Part shown: piece after piece, positions 15,430 through 23,247 of the stretch
Position numbering within the stretch: position 1 is the stretch's first letter
Layout: the number at the start of each line of letters is the position of its first letter
Program-made: the position numbers and the translations under genes
The notes under the pieces: model-generated
What the model was told of the DNA's origin: nothing
Databases searched by the model: none
What the model saw: the letters and a program-made list of their open reading frames with translations, nothing else
Assembly (NCBI GenBank): GCA_016195265.1
Contig: JACPZW010000065.1
Coordinates: 1-37,460 of the forward strand
Direction: 5' to 3'
DNA from: Acidobacteriota bacterium
GTDB taxonomy: Bacteria; Acidobacteriota; Vicinamibacteria; Vicinamibacterales; CAVVIG01
Length of the DNA stretch: 37,460 bases

Positions 15430-18366
15430 TCACTTCGTCGCGCTCACCACCTCGAACATCGTCGTGCCGACGACGATGCTCCCCGACAGAATCTCGACGC
15501 GGTACTCGCCCGCCGGCCATCGCTTGCCCGCTTCGAGCTCGTAGTTGAACGTCCCGTAGTCGTTGGTCGCGTTGATCGTCAGCACGGCCGTCCCAATCAC
15601 GAGCGGTTGCTGGCCGCCCAGATAGGTCCACCGCGAGAGCAGCGTGGTCCCTGGCGCAAACCCGGCGACGCGGAACCACACATGGATCGGGTTCACGTCT
15701 GGCGTGAAGCGATCGGTGATGCCGATCGCGACGCCGTCACGCACGTCGCGCGCCGTGACGATGTTCGACACGCGGCCGGACGGACCCGCCGGCTCGCCGA
15801 ACGCCACGCCGGGCACGACGCGGCCGACCGCGCCCGCAGACGCCGGCGGGCTCGTGACCACCGGCGGGCCGGGTGGCGTTGCACGATCAGTCGTGGGGGG
15901 CGCTCCCGGCTTGACGGCCGTGACAGTCGCCGTGCTGCCCGTGAGCCCGGGCCGCTTCGGAATCACGGTCAGCTGCGTCTGACCCGCGCCCGGGTAGCTC
16001 CCGAGTTGAGTCACGCGGCTGTTGCCGGAGTACGTCTGGATCACCTCCTGGTTCGACGACTGAAGCGTCCAGTCTCCCGGGCCAAAGCCGACGCCGGTCG
16101 GCTGGCCCTGCGCGTCGAGCAGATCGATCACCACGTACGGCAGACGATTGGTCTCGACCATCGGTGGCAACACCATCAGCGCGAGGCGCGCGGCGGGCGC
16201 GGTCTGGGCCGGGGTGCTCCGGTTGTCCCCGGTTCGCGTCGGCACGGTCGCCACCGTGACGGAGGCGCCGGCCACACCGGGAGCGGCCGCCGTGAGGGTC
16301 GCGCTCCCGGCGACCGACGCGGCCGCGATCACGCGCACACTCTCCCACGACGCTCCACCCGATCCGGATCGATCGGCGGGCTTCAGCGTGAGTGTCGCTG
16401 TCGGCGGCCGCGCCGCGGAATACATCGCCACGACGCCGGGGTCGCTCGATGTGAGCGTCACCGTCAGCGGCGATGCGGGGTACATCGGTCTCCCCGAGCC
16501 GTCCTGCAGTTGCACGACCACCGGATAGTCGAAGTCACCATGCCCGAGCATCTGCCGCACGGCGTACAGCGCGAGGTGCGGCTGACCGTCCGCAGCCGAG
16601 GATCCGTACGGCGTCACGCCGGTCACTGCCGGCGGCGGCGTGGAGGGCCTCGGAAATTGCGTCACCGCCGGCGGGTAGCGCTGGTCGGTTTGAGTTGGGA
16701 GCAGGCGCAGTTCGAGCGGAGCCGGGGGATTCGAGCTGTTCCTGAACTGGACCTGCGCCACGGCGTTGCCGCCCGTCAGCGGCGCCACGTCCCAGACGTA
16801 GCGATACGCCTGGCCCGAGTCCGTCTTCACTTCATACATTCCGCCAGCCGGTCCGTTGTTCGCCTCGTAGTCGGCGCTGTAGAACAGCAGCCACTTCGCG
16901 GAGTTCGGCTCGCGGTACGGATAGTTGCGGCCGTCGGCGTACCGCATCGGGGACATCTTGTTCACAAGCGGATCGGCGACGCGCCGCCCGTTGATCACGA
17001 TCTCGAGTCCGTAGTTCGCGCCGGCCGGCTTGTCGTAGAGGAGACGCGCCTCGAGGGGCAACAGACCGCCGTCGATGCGGAGCGGTCCAGCCCACTCCTG
17101 CCCCGGCTGTAGCACGATGCTGCCGCGGATGCGCGGACGCGACGCCGTGGAGAAACGAGTCGTCCCGGCCCGTACCGGCTGCGAGACGCCGAGGCCGGGC
17201 CAGACGAGCACCGCTTCGCCTGCCGCGACACGCTGCGAGGCGCCCGTGGCCGCCTCGCGGACCTGCACGCGTCCGCTGGTGATCAGGATGGCGGCAGCGC
17301 CGCTGGGCGCCAGGTCGGCGACGACGCGCGCGAAGCCGCCATCCGCCGTCACCACCGCCGACGGCATTTCGAGTCGCACGTCGGCGTCGTCAGGCGCCGC
17401 GAGCGTCCACGCCGCAAGGATGATCCGCGGGCCGGCACCGCTTGGAATGAATCGAATGAAGTCGCCGCCGCCGTTGCACGTCCCGCGAACGCTGCTGTGC
17501 TCCGACGAGATGCGGGCGATGGACACGCCCTCTTCACGCCCTACCACTGTCGACAGCGAGGCGTTCGGCAGGTCTTGGCGCACGAACGTCTCGCCGAACC
17601 AGACGAACTGCTTGTCGATGCCCGGGCCACCGGCTGACATCCGCACGAGCGCGTCATCGACCGACGGCGCGCCCCTCAGGCTCGGCAGGGCGGCAGCCAG
17701 CCAGGCACGGTCGTCGAGCACGGCGAAGCGGGGCTGAATGCGATCGGCCAGGAACCCGGGGAGGAGGCGTTGTCGGCCGGCGTTGTCGAACATGGTCCAG
17801 GCGGGACCGCCGGTGACGGCACACGCGTCATGTCCGACGATCTGGGATCGGATCTGGTCGAACGACGGCGTGCCGCGCCACGGATCGCCGCCGCGTGCGG
17901 GTGGCGACGGCGGAGGCGTCGCGACTGCGAGGTTCGACGAGGCCAGACATTTCCTGGCGCTTTGCAGGTAGGCCGGACGCCGCTGCTCGACCGCGTTGCG
18001 CCAGCCGCACTGCTGCAGCGCGATCCAGGCCGCGTCCACACCGCGCCCCTTGTCCCGATCGAAGACCGAGCAGCACGCGCTCGGGGCGACCTCCTGCCAC
18101 GACGCACCGATGCCCGAGCAGTTGAACTTCGCCGGGACGCTCGGATCGCGCGACCGTTCAACCGCGAGCACCGCCCGCTGGTAGTCGTCCACGGAAGAAT
18201 CGTTCCGCAGGCACGTCTGCAGCGCTGGGTTGGATTGGTTGGCAGCAAGGGCGGCGTCGATTTGCTGCGCCCCCGCATCCGCAGTCTGCCCGTGGCCAGG
18301 CGACGCCACCAGCGCAAGAAGCGCGAGTGCGAGAAGCGCGTGTCGTGACGGGAAGTGGCGAGGCAT
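15430..18366 (-). CDS. Large secreted protein of unknown function with FecR-like and Ig-like regions
   Basis: This 978-residue protein starts at the ATG at 18366 behind AAGGAGAGA and has a signal peptide (LLALALLALVASPGHG). The N-terminal third is Cys-rich (LQTCLRND, FNCSGIG, SACCSVFDRDKG, LQQCGW, ARKCLASSN). A region near residues 330-420 resembles FecR (VVADLAPSGAAAILITSGRVQVREA, then RVAAGEAVLVWPG). The centre carries bacterial Ig-like stretches (VTLTSSDPGVVAMYS; SATLTAAAPGVAGASVTVA). A C-terminal beta domain (FRVAGFAPGTTLLSRWTY to EILSGSIVVGTTMFEV) ends the protein. No catalytic motif is recognised. A structural or binding role at the cell surface is plausible but not shown. It faces the YheT-like gene tail to tail with no gap. 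Confidence 0.75.
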   Translation of the reverse strand: MPRHFPSRHALLALALLALVASPGHGQTADAGAQQIDAALAANQSNPALQTCLRNDSSVDDYQRAVLAVERSRDPSVPAKFNCSGIGASWQEVAPSACCSVFDRDKGRGVDAAWIALQQCGWRNAVEQRRPAYLQSARKCLASSNLAVATPPPSPPARGGDPWRGTPSFDQIRSQIVGHDACAVTGGPAWTMFDNAGRQRLLPGFLADRIQPRFAVLDDRAWLAAALPSLRGAPSVDDALVRMSAGGPGIDKQFVWFGETFVRQDLPNASLSTVVGREEGVSIARISSEHSSVRGTCNGGGDFIRFIPSGAGPRIILAAWTLAAPDDADVRLEMPSAVVTADGGFARVVADLAPSGAAAILITSGRVQVREAATGASQRVAAGEAVLVWPGLGVSQPVRAGTTRFSTASRPRIRGSIVLQPGQEWAGPLRIDGGLLPLEARLLYDKPAGANYGLEIVINGRRVADPLVNKMSPMRYADGRNYPYREPNSAKWLLFYSADYEANNGPAGGMYEVKTDSGQAYRYVWDVAPLTGGNAVAQVQFRNSSNPPAPLELRLLPTQTDQRYPPAVTQFPRPSTPPPAVTGVTPYGSSAADGQPHLALYAVRQMLGHGDFDYPVVVQLQDGSGRPMYPASPLTVTLTSSDPGVVAMYSAARPPTATLTLKPADRSGSGGASWESVRVIAAASVAGSATLTAAAPGVAGASVTVATVPTRTGDNRSTPAQTAPAARLALMVLPPMVETNRLPYVVIDLLDAQGQPTGVGFGPGDWTLQSSNQEVIQTYSGNSRVTQLGSYPGAGQTQLTVIPKRPGLTGSTATVTAVKPGAPPTTDRATPPGPPVVTSPPASAGAVGRVVPGVAFGEPAGPSGRVSNIVTARDVRDGVAIGITDRFTPDVNPIHVWFRVAGFAPGTTLLSRWTYLGGQQPLVIGTAVLTINATNDYGTFNYELEAGKRWPAGEYRVEILSGSIVVGTTMFEVVSATK

Positions 18367-18556
18367 GGCGGATCTCTCCTTGCCGGAGGCGCCGTGCAAC
18401 GCACATACCACTCACCCGCCCTCAATGTTTGCTGGGATTCCTGCGGCTTGCTCGAGCCAGCGGCGAAGATCCGGAACCTGGTCGAGCCGAAGTCGCCGAA
18501 GGCAAGCGGACGTTGTTGAGCCAAGTGCTCTCAGGCCAGCCCGAGACAGCCTCGAT

Positions 18557-19939
18557 CTACCTCCGGCTGTTGATACGGATCGACGCCGCGAGTGCGACGT
18601 GTCTCTTCCGTTCGAGGTTCGCGCTCGTGCCGAACGCGGCGAGGTCGAGGCCCACGCGCGGCCAGAAATTGATCCCGATGCCGCCCGACGGATTCCAGAT
18701 CTCGCTCGAATACCGCATCCCGCCGCGCAGCTCGATAATCTTGAGTCGCTCTTCGAATCCCGCGTGGAACGTCGTGCCCTGGAAACCGTGTCCCACATCC
18801 GCGAGCGCGGTCCACGTGGACGTGTGATACGCGACGTTGCCGCTGTAGTCGATCGGCAACTCCACGCGCGCGTCCGCGATCGGGATGGGCCCCACGCCCG
18901 CGAACGAGGCGTTGCCGTTGAACAACAGATTCAAGAGCAGCGGCCTGGTCGGATCGCCCATCGCGTAGGTCGTCTGCTGGACGCCGGTCCAGTTGATGCG
19001 GTTCGCGATGCCTTTCGCACCGGCGCCGACTTCCCAATGATCGACGACGACGCCCACGCCGGCATCGATGGCGAACCCGTTGCCGCCCGTGGCGTACTGC
19101 CGCGTCACGACGACGGGCGACGGCAGCAGCGGGTTCACGATCAGCAGCCCGGAAGGATCCGTATCGAGGCGGACGCCCATGTGCGCGTTCTCGTACCGGA
19201 ATCCGCGCAGGTAGTTGTAGTTGACCGCGACGTAGACGCCGTCGCGCTCCGATCCGCCGAGGCCGCCGACCGAGTACCGTCCGCGGTAGCCGCCCGTCAC
19301 GGCCAGCGCCGCCTGCCCGAGCGTATCGTCGGTGATTTGCGGAAACGACACGAGCCGCGGCACCTGGACGGCGGTCGGGCTCGCCCAGATGTCGGTCAGT
19401 GCCGTGGGAAAGACCGCCGACGTGCGCATCGACAGGTACGGGCCCGCGCCGATGTAGAGGCCCTGAAACGATCCGCCGGCGCCGCGAAACAGCTTGATCG
19501 TCCCGCCCCAGTTCGGCGCGGCCAGCCCTTCGGCGAGGATCGTGTTGGGCGGCGCGAAACCGCGATACGCGTTGAGATCGCGGCTCACCGTCGCGTTCCG
19601 GATGTCGCTGACGAACTGGAGTGCGGCGGAACTGTCCTCGCGGCCGATGACGTAATGCATGGGACTCGCGGCGTACTCGATCGCGCGAATCGGGTTGAAG
19701 CTGCTCGAGGCCGGATCGAACACGCTCGTGTCGCGCAGAATCTGAAACAATCCGAACGGAATCGCGATCGAGCGGTACGGCCGCTCGGCGTCGATCATCT
19801 CGGTGCCAGGATTGTCGGACGTGCCGACGCCGCCGAGCGCGATGCGGCGCGCGTCGCCGCTCCAGTTCTGCGCAAACGCACGCGTCGAGCCGAGCATCAG
19901 GATCAGAACGATGAGCGATCGGATGCGATAGCTAGACAA
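18557..19939 (-). CDS. Outer-membrane beta-barrel protein (TraF/FadL-like)
   Basis: This 460-residue protein has a signal peptide (LIVLILMLGSTRAFAQ) followed by WSGDARRIALGGVGTS, a pattern seen at the start of TraF/PorV-like barrels. Alternating strands with many aromatic ends continue to the C terminus (GGIGINFWPRVGLDLAAFG; HVALAASIRI). The start is TTG at 19939. The first in-frame ATG lies inside the signal peptide and would destroy it. The start overlaps the stop of the DUF72 gene by 8 bases, so translation is probably coupled. The function may be transport or anchoring in the outer membrane. The 190 bases downstream (18367-18556) show no gene or repeat I can support. Confidence 0.78.
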   Translation of the reverse strand: MSSYRIRSLIVLILMLGSTRAFAQNWSGDARRIALGGVGTSDNPGTEMIDAERPYRSIAIPFGLFQILRDTSVFDPASSSFNPIRAIEYAASPMHYVIGREDSSAALQFVSDIRNATVSRDLNAYRGFAPPNTILAEGLAAPNWGGTIKLFRGAGGSFQGLYIGAGPYLSMRTSAVFPTALTDIWASPTAVQVPRLVSFPQITDDTLGQAALAVTGGYRGRYSVGGLGGSERDGVYVAVNYNYLRGFRYENAHMGVRLDTDPSGLLIVNPLLPSPVVVTRQYATGGNGFAIDAGVGVVVDHWEVGAGAKGIANRINWTGVQQTTYAMGDPTRPLLLNLLFNGNASFAGVGPIPIADARVELPIDYSGNVAYHTSTWTALADVGHGFQGTTFHAGFEERLKIIELRGGMRYSSEIWNPSGGIGINFWPRVGLDLAAFGTSANLERKRHVALAASIRINSRR

Positions 19940-20636
19940 GGCCCAACCTCCCCATCAGCAGCTTGGCAAACTCCGGACCCTTGCCCGATTCCTCGTGCTT
20001 GAAATAGACGAACACGTCCCGGCACGATGCGGTCCCGCGCGCTATTGTATCGCCCCACCGCGCGATGTCGTCCGCCGTGTAGCCCTCGTCGCGCAGCCGG
20101 AAGTACGCGTAGTCGGCGGTCATCTTGACCGGCGCCGACAGTTTCTCGCTGTCCGACACGCACAGCGCCAGGTTCCGCGCCGAGAGGCGCGCGAAAATGT
20201 CATCGTCGAACCACGAGGCGTGACGGAATTCGAACGCGGCGCACACTTTTGGCGGGAGGTCCGCCAGGAAGGCGTCGAACAGCACGGCGTCCTTCTTGAG
20301 ATTCGGCGGCAGCTGGAACAGGAGCGCGCCGAGCTTGTCGCCGAGCGTGGCGGCGACCTGACAGAAGCCGCCGACGAGGGGACCGCAGTCCTTCAGTCGG
20401 CTGTCGTGCGTGATGCGCCGCGGCGCCTTGAGCGTCAGCCGGTAGGGCGACGGCGTCTGCGCCGCCCAGCCGCCGACGAGCTTCTCGGTCGGCATCCGGT
20501 AGAACGTGTAGTTGATCTCGACGGTCGGAAACCGCGCGGCGTAGTACGGCAGCATCTTCGCCGCCGCGAGATCGGCGGGATAGAAGGCACCCTTCCACTC
20601 GGGATAGTTGTAGCCGGACGTGCCGATCCAAATCAT
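19932..20636 (-). CDS. DUF72 family protein (YecE-like)
   Basis: This 234-residue protein has DUF72 landmarks: N-terminal IWIGTSGYNYPEWKGAFYP, FPTVEINYTFYRMPT, YRLTLKAPRRITHD, LLFQLPPNLKKD, and AAFEFRHASWFDDD. These proteins adopt a TIM-barrel fold, and their reaction is unknown. The ATG at 20636 is directly preceded by a 7-bp array (ccagccacct on the coding strand) with no Shine-Dalgarno. Its stop overlaps the start of the outer-membrane protein gene. Confidence 0.9.
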   Translation of the reverse strand: MIWIGTSGYNYPEWKGAFYPADLAAAKMLPYYAARFPTVEINYTFYRMPTEKLVGGWAAQTPSPYRLTLKAPRRITHDSRLKDCGPLVGGFCQVAATLGDKLGALLFQLPPNLKKDAVLFDAFLADLPPKVCAAFEFRHASWFDDDIFARLSARNLALCVSDSEKLSAPVKMTADYAYFRLRDEGYTADDIARWGDTIARGTASCRDVFVYFKHEESGKGPEFAKLLMGRLGLV

Positions 20637-20637
20637 A

Positions 20638-20665
20638 GGTGGCTGGCGGCTGGTGGCTGGTGAAA
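20638..20665. repeat. 7-bp array in the DUF72 leader
   Basis: Units ggtggct, ggcggct, ggtggct and ggtgaaa follow one another with exact 7-base spacing. The array begins one base from the DUF72 start codon. Confidence 0.75.
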
Positions 20666-20666
20666 T

Positions 20667-20724
20667 GTAGGCTGGGTCCTTTCGGGCCCGGCTGCCGAGG
20701 CGGGTCCAAAAGGACCCGCCCTAC
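20667..20724. repeat. REP-like hairpin pair between divergent genes
   Basis: Hairpins lie at 20671-20692 (gctgggtcc, TTTC, gggcccggc, with imperfect pairing) and 20699-20720 (ggcgggtcc, AAAA, ggacccgcc, perfect). GTAG and CTAC flank them. This is the same family as 6801-6858 and 9052-9113. Confidence 0.75.
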
Positions 20725-20743
20725 ATCCGCGCGAACCGACGAA

Positions 20744-20778
20744 ACTAACGACTAACGACTCTGGACTGTAAACTAGAA
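20744..20778. repeat. 7-bp array in the SCO1-like gene leader
   Basis: Five 7-base units begin with ACT (actaacg, actaacg, actctgg, actgtaa, actagaa) and are followed by TCC and the ATG at 20782. A candidate -10 box TAAACT (20769-20774) spans two units, so the array may itself provide the promoter. Confidence 0.7.
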
Positions 20779-20781
20779 TCC

Positions 20782-21636
20782 ATGCCCCGTCATATTCTTT
20801 TGTTCCTCAGCCTGGCCTCGGCTCTCGCGTGCAATCGTGCCTCCGATCATCGCGAATTCACGCTGCAGGGCCAGGTGCTTTCGATCGAGCCCGCGAAGAA
20901 ATACATCACGGTCAAGCACGAAGAGATCAAAGGCTTCATGCCGGCCATGACGATGCCGTACGAGGTGCGGGACGAGAAAGTGCTCGACGGATTGAAGCCC
21001 GGAGACCTGGTGAAGGCGACGCTCGTCGTCATTTCGAACGGCGCCTACCTGTCGATGATTCTGAAGGTCGGCGAAGCGCCCCTCGAGAAGCCGTCGGCTG
21101 AGGCGCCGATGCCGTCCGCGTCATCCGGGTTCGAGCTGCTCAAGCCCGGCGAGGCCGTGCCCGACGGCAGGTTCCTCGATCAGGACGGGAAGAAGCGGCG
21201 CTTCGGCGAGTTCAAGGGCTCGCGCGTGGCGCTCACGTTCATCTACACGAAGTGCCCGCTGCCGACGTTCTGCCCGCTGATGGACCGGCATTTCGCGGCG
21301 ATTCAGAAGACGTTGAAGTCAGACCCGGCGCTCGGCAACGTGCACCTCGTCACGGTCAGCTTCGATCCGGCGACGGACACGCCCGCGGTGCTCAAGCGGC
21401 ACGCAAAGACGCTCGACGCCGATTTCTCCCACTGGACGTTCCTCACGGGTGACCGGGACGACATCGATCAGTTCGCGGCGCGCTTCGGCGTGTCCATCTC
21501 GCGCGCGCTCAACGACGCGCGGGACATCACGCACAACCTGCGGACCGCCATCATCAACGCCGACGGCACGCTCGCCAAGGTGTACGTCGGCAACGACTGG
21601 ACACCCGAGCAAGTCGTGGCCGATTTGAAGAAGTGA
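20782..21636 (+). CDS. SCO1/SenC-like copper protein with an N-terminal CusF-like copper-binding region
   Basis: This 284-residue protein has an N-terminal export signal with a Cys at residue 17 (ASALACN), so it may be a lipoprotein. Residues 25-97 (VKHEEIKGFMPAMTMPYEV) resemble the small copper-binding domain often joined to SCO proteins. Residues 117-284 form a thioredoxin-fold SCO domain with the metal cysteines in TKCPLPTFCP (C158 and C164) and the distal His in DITHNLRT. The spacing between the cysteines is five residues, where classical SCO1 has three. SCO proteins deliver copper to the CuA site of cytochrome c oxidase. The stop overlaps the next start (GTGA). Confidence 0.9.
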   Translation: MPRHILLFLSLASALACNRASDHREFTLQGQVLSIEPAKKYITVKHEEIKGFMPAMTMPYEVRDEKVLDGLKPGDLVKATLVVISNGAYLSMILKVGEAPLEKPSAEAPMPSASSGFELLKPGEAVPDGRFLDQDGKKRRFGEFKGSRVALTFIYTKCPLPTFCPLMDRHFAAIQKTLKSDPALGNVHLVTVSFDPATDTPAVLKRHAKTLDADFSHWTFLTGDRDDIDQFAARFGVSISRALNDARDITHNLRTAIINADGTLAKVYVGNDWTPEQVVADLKK

Positions 21637-22292
21637 TCTTTACGCCGCGCGAGCGACGCTTGATCGCGCGCCTGCGCACGCCGCTCGCCGTCCAGCGCTA
21701 CCTCAACGCGCTGCCCTACAACCAGGAACCGCCGCCGGGCCGCGCCACGCTGCGCAGCTTCCGCGGGGTCGTCTCGGCCGGCTGCGCGCACTGCCTCGAA
21801 GCCGCCCTGTTTGCAGCGGTGGTCCTCGAGCAGCACGGCTATCCGCCGCTCGTCCTCAGCTTCGAGTCCATCGACGAGCTGGATCACGTGATCTTCGTCT
21901 ACCGGCGACGCGGCCGCTGGGGTCCCTGGGGCTCGGTCGCGCGCTCGCGCGATCCCGGCCTGCACGGGCGCAAGCCGGTCTTCGCCACGCCGCGCGCGCT
22001 CGCGCTGAGCTATGTCGATCCCTACGTCGATTTCACGGGACGCGTGACGGGCTACGCCGTCGTCGATTTGCGCGCGCTCGGCGACTACGACTGGCGGCTG
22101 TCGGAGCGGAACATCTGGAAGGTGGAGCGGATGCTCCTTGACCATCGGCATCGCCCGATCGCGTCCTCCGACCGGCGCGTCGAGGCGCTGCGCGCCAGGT
22201 ACAGGGCGTTTCGCGCGCGGTTCCCGGGCCGGAAGCCGGTGTACTACCGCGGACGGGAGCGCTGGACGCCGCTGCCGGACGAATGCTCGTGA
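21633..22292 (+). CDS. Transglutaminase-like protein of unknown substrate
   Basis: This 219-residue protein has features of transglutaminase/protease-like cysteine enzymes: a Cys at the start of a helix (SAGCAHCLEAALFAA, C51 or C54), a His after a strand (ELDHVIFVY, H85), and SYVDPYVDFTGRVTGY, which could supply the third residue. No signal peptide is seen. The GTG start at 21633 overlaps the SCO1-like stop by four bases, so it is translated with that gene. The assignment rests on motif order alone and is tentative. Confidence 0.65.
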   Translation: MIFTPRERRLIARLRTPLAVQRYLNALPYNQEPPPGRATLRSFRGVVSAGCAHCLEAALFAAVVLEQHGYPPLVLSFESIDELDHVIFVYRRRGRWGPWGSVARSRDPGLHGRKPVFATPRALALSYVDPYVDFTGRVTGYAVVDLRALGDYDWRLSERNIWKVERMLLDHRHRPIASSDRRVEALRARYRAFRARFPGRKPVYYRGRERWTPLPDECS

Positions 22293-22354
22293 ACGCTGCC
22301 CGCGGCGGAACGGCGGTTGATAGTACCACTTGGGTCCGTTAAGCTTTTCGGCGC

Positions 22355-22480
22355 GTGATCGCCGCCGTTCTCATCACCATTCTTATTGTGGTTATCTTCG
22401 CCATCGACATCGGCGGTCGCTGGTGGCGGGAGACCGAGTGGAAACGCCGCTGGAAGCGGCGGGATGAGGATGAAGACTGA
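22355..22480 (+). CDS. Small single-span membrane protein (41 residues)
   Basis: A GTG at 22355 opens a 41-residue frame with one hydrophobic segment (VIAAVLITILIVVIFAIDI), then a Trp- and Arg-rich stretch (RWWRETEWKRRWKRR) and an acidic end (DEDED). The charge pattern predicts that the C terminus stays in the cytoplasm. No clear Shine-Dalgarno is visible. It follows the transglutaminase-like gene on the same strand, and an 8-bp repeat array begins at its stop codon. The patterned composition suggests a real gene, but there is no family match. Confidence 0.5.
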   Translation: MIAAVLITILIVVIFAIDIGGRWWRETEWKRRWKRRDEDED

Positions 22481-22519
22481 ATTGGGTAATTGAGTAGTTG
22501 GGTAATTGAGTAATCGCGT
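22480..22519. repeat. 8-bp tandem array between convergent genes
   Basis: Five exact 8-base units: aattgggt, aattgagt, agttgggt, aattgagt, aatcgcgt. It begins at the last base of the small membrane protein stop codon and ends 5 bases before the stop of the opposing gene. It is AT-rich in a GC-rich setting. Confidence 0.85.
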
Positions 22520-22524
22520 GCGGA

Positions 22525-22827
22525 TCAGTCGAGATCGAAATCCCGCATCGGCTTACTGACCGGCTCCTGCTTCGCCTGCTTCAGCGCTTCGTCAAACCGC
22601 TTCGAGAGCGCATCACCCCGGCCTTTTTCCGCATCCACCGACTGCTGGAAGATTGCTTCGCGCCGCGCGGCTTCCGCGGCCAGAATGCCGTGCGCGTTGC
22701 TCAGCTCCGGCTTGTTGCCGCGGTCGGGCTCGGCGTGGGACACGACGCGGCCGAGATTCGTGTCGACGACGAGCGTCGTCTGGCAGCAGGGGCAGGTCAC
22801 TTCGATTTCCGATTTCAGACGCGCCAT
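22525..22827 (-). CDS. Conserved-looking small protein with a CPCC motif
   Basis: This 100-residue protein begins EIEVTCPCCQTTLVVD, a possible half zinc ribbon, although no second Cys pair is present. It then runs as a charged helical tail (AARREAIFQQSVDAEKGRGDALSKRFDEALKQAKQ) to PMRDFDLD. Strong GGAGG lies before the ATG at 22827, which shares one base with the upstream stop (TGATG). The function is unknown. The Cys pair could bind metal or allow dimer formation. Confidence 0.7.
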   Translation of the reverse strand: MARLKSEIEVTCPCCQTTLVVDTNLGRVVSHAEPDRGNKPELSNAHGILAAEAARREAIFQQSVDAEKGRGDALSKRFDEALKQAKQEPVSKPMRDFDLD

Positions 22828-23231
22828 CAGCGTTTTCCTCCAAACGGCTTCAGCGCGCCGGCGAGCCCGGGTTCCTCGAACTGCTTCTTCAATTCGAACG
22901 GCTTCCCGTTGGGCAGCGTGGCGCTCAGGCGGAGATCCCGGATCTGCGTGCGGTGATAGTCGAAGCGCTGGCCGAAGCCGGCCATGAACGCGTCGAGCGG
23001 GGTCTGCATCCGCGTGTGCGGCGGAATGGACGTTGCCGTCACGCGATAGTACGTGTTGAGCCAGATCTCGACGCGCTGCCATTCGTCCGACGATCGGTTG
23101 TCGACGGTCAGCAGCCCGCCGTCGAGCTGCATGGGATCGGGAGGCAGTTTCGCGCAGCCGGCCGCCCCGAGCGCGACGGCCCCGACCAGCACTGTGGAGA
23201 CAATGCCCGACGCCATGACCCAGCGCGTCAT
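22827..23231 (-). CDS. Putative lipoprotein of unknown function
   Basis: This 134-residue protein has an N-terminal membrane segment ending ALGAAGC, a plausible lipobox. The mature part has strand-like sequence (LLTVDNRSSDEWQRVEIWLNTYYRV; IRDLRLSATLPNGKPFELK). The ATG at 23231 is chosen because it gives a complete signal. ATG at 23216 is also possible. Its stop overlaps the CPCC gene, so the two are probably translated together. No family is recognised. Confidence 0.7.
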   Translation of the reverse strand: MTRWVMASGIVSTVLVGAVALGAAGCAKLPPDPMQLDGGLLTVDNRSSDEWQRVEIWLNTYYRVTATSIPPHTRMQTPLDAFMAGFGQRFDYHRTQIRDLRLSATLPNGKPFELKKQFEEPGLAGALKPFGGKR

Positions 23232-23247
23232 GGCGTCATGATAACGC

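Noticed and set aside
18412..18556. Remnant C terminus of a gene (minus-strand RRLRLDQVPDLRRWLEQAAG)
   Set aside because: The stretch is short, has no recognisable family, and overlaps other equally open frames.
18230..20002. Plus-strand ORF of 590 codons opposite the outer-membrane barrel
   Set aside because: No domain is recognisable, and the opposite strand encodes a signal peptide and barrel pattern.
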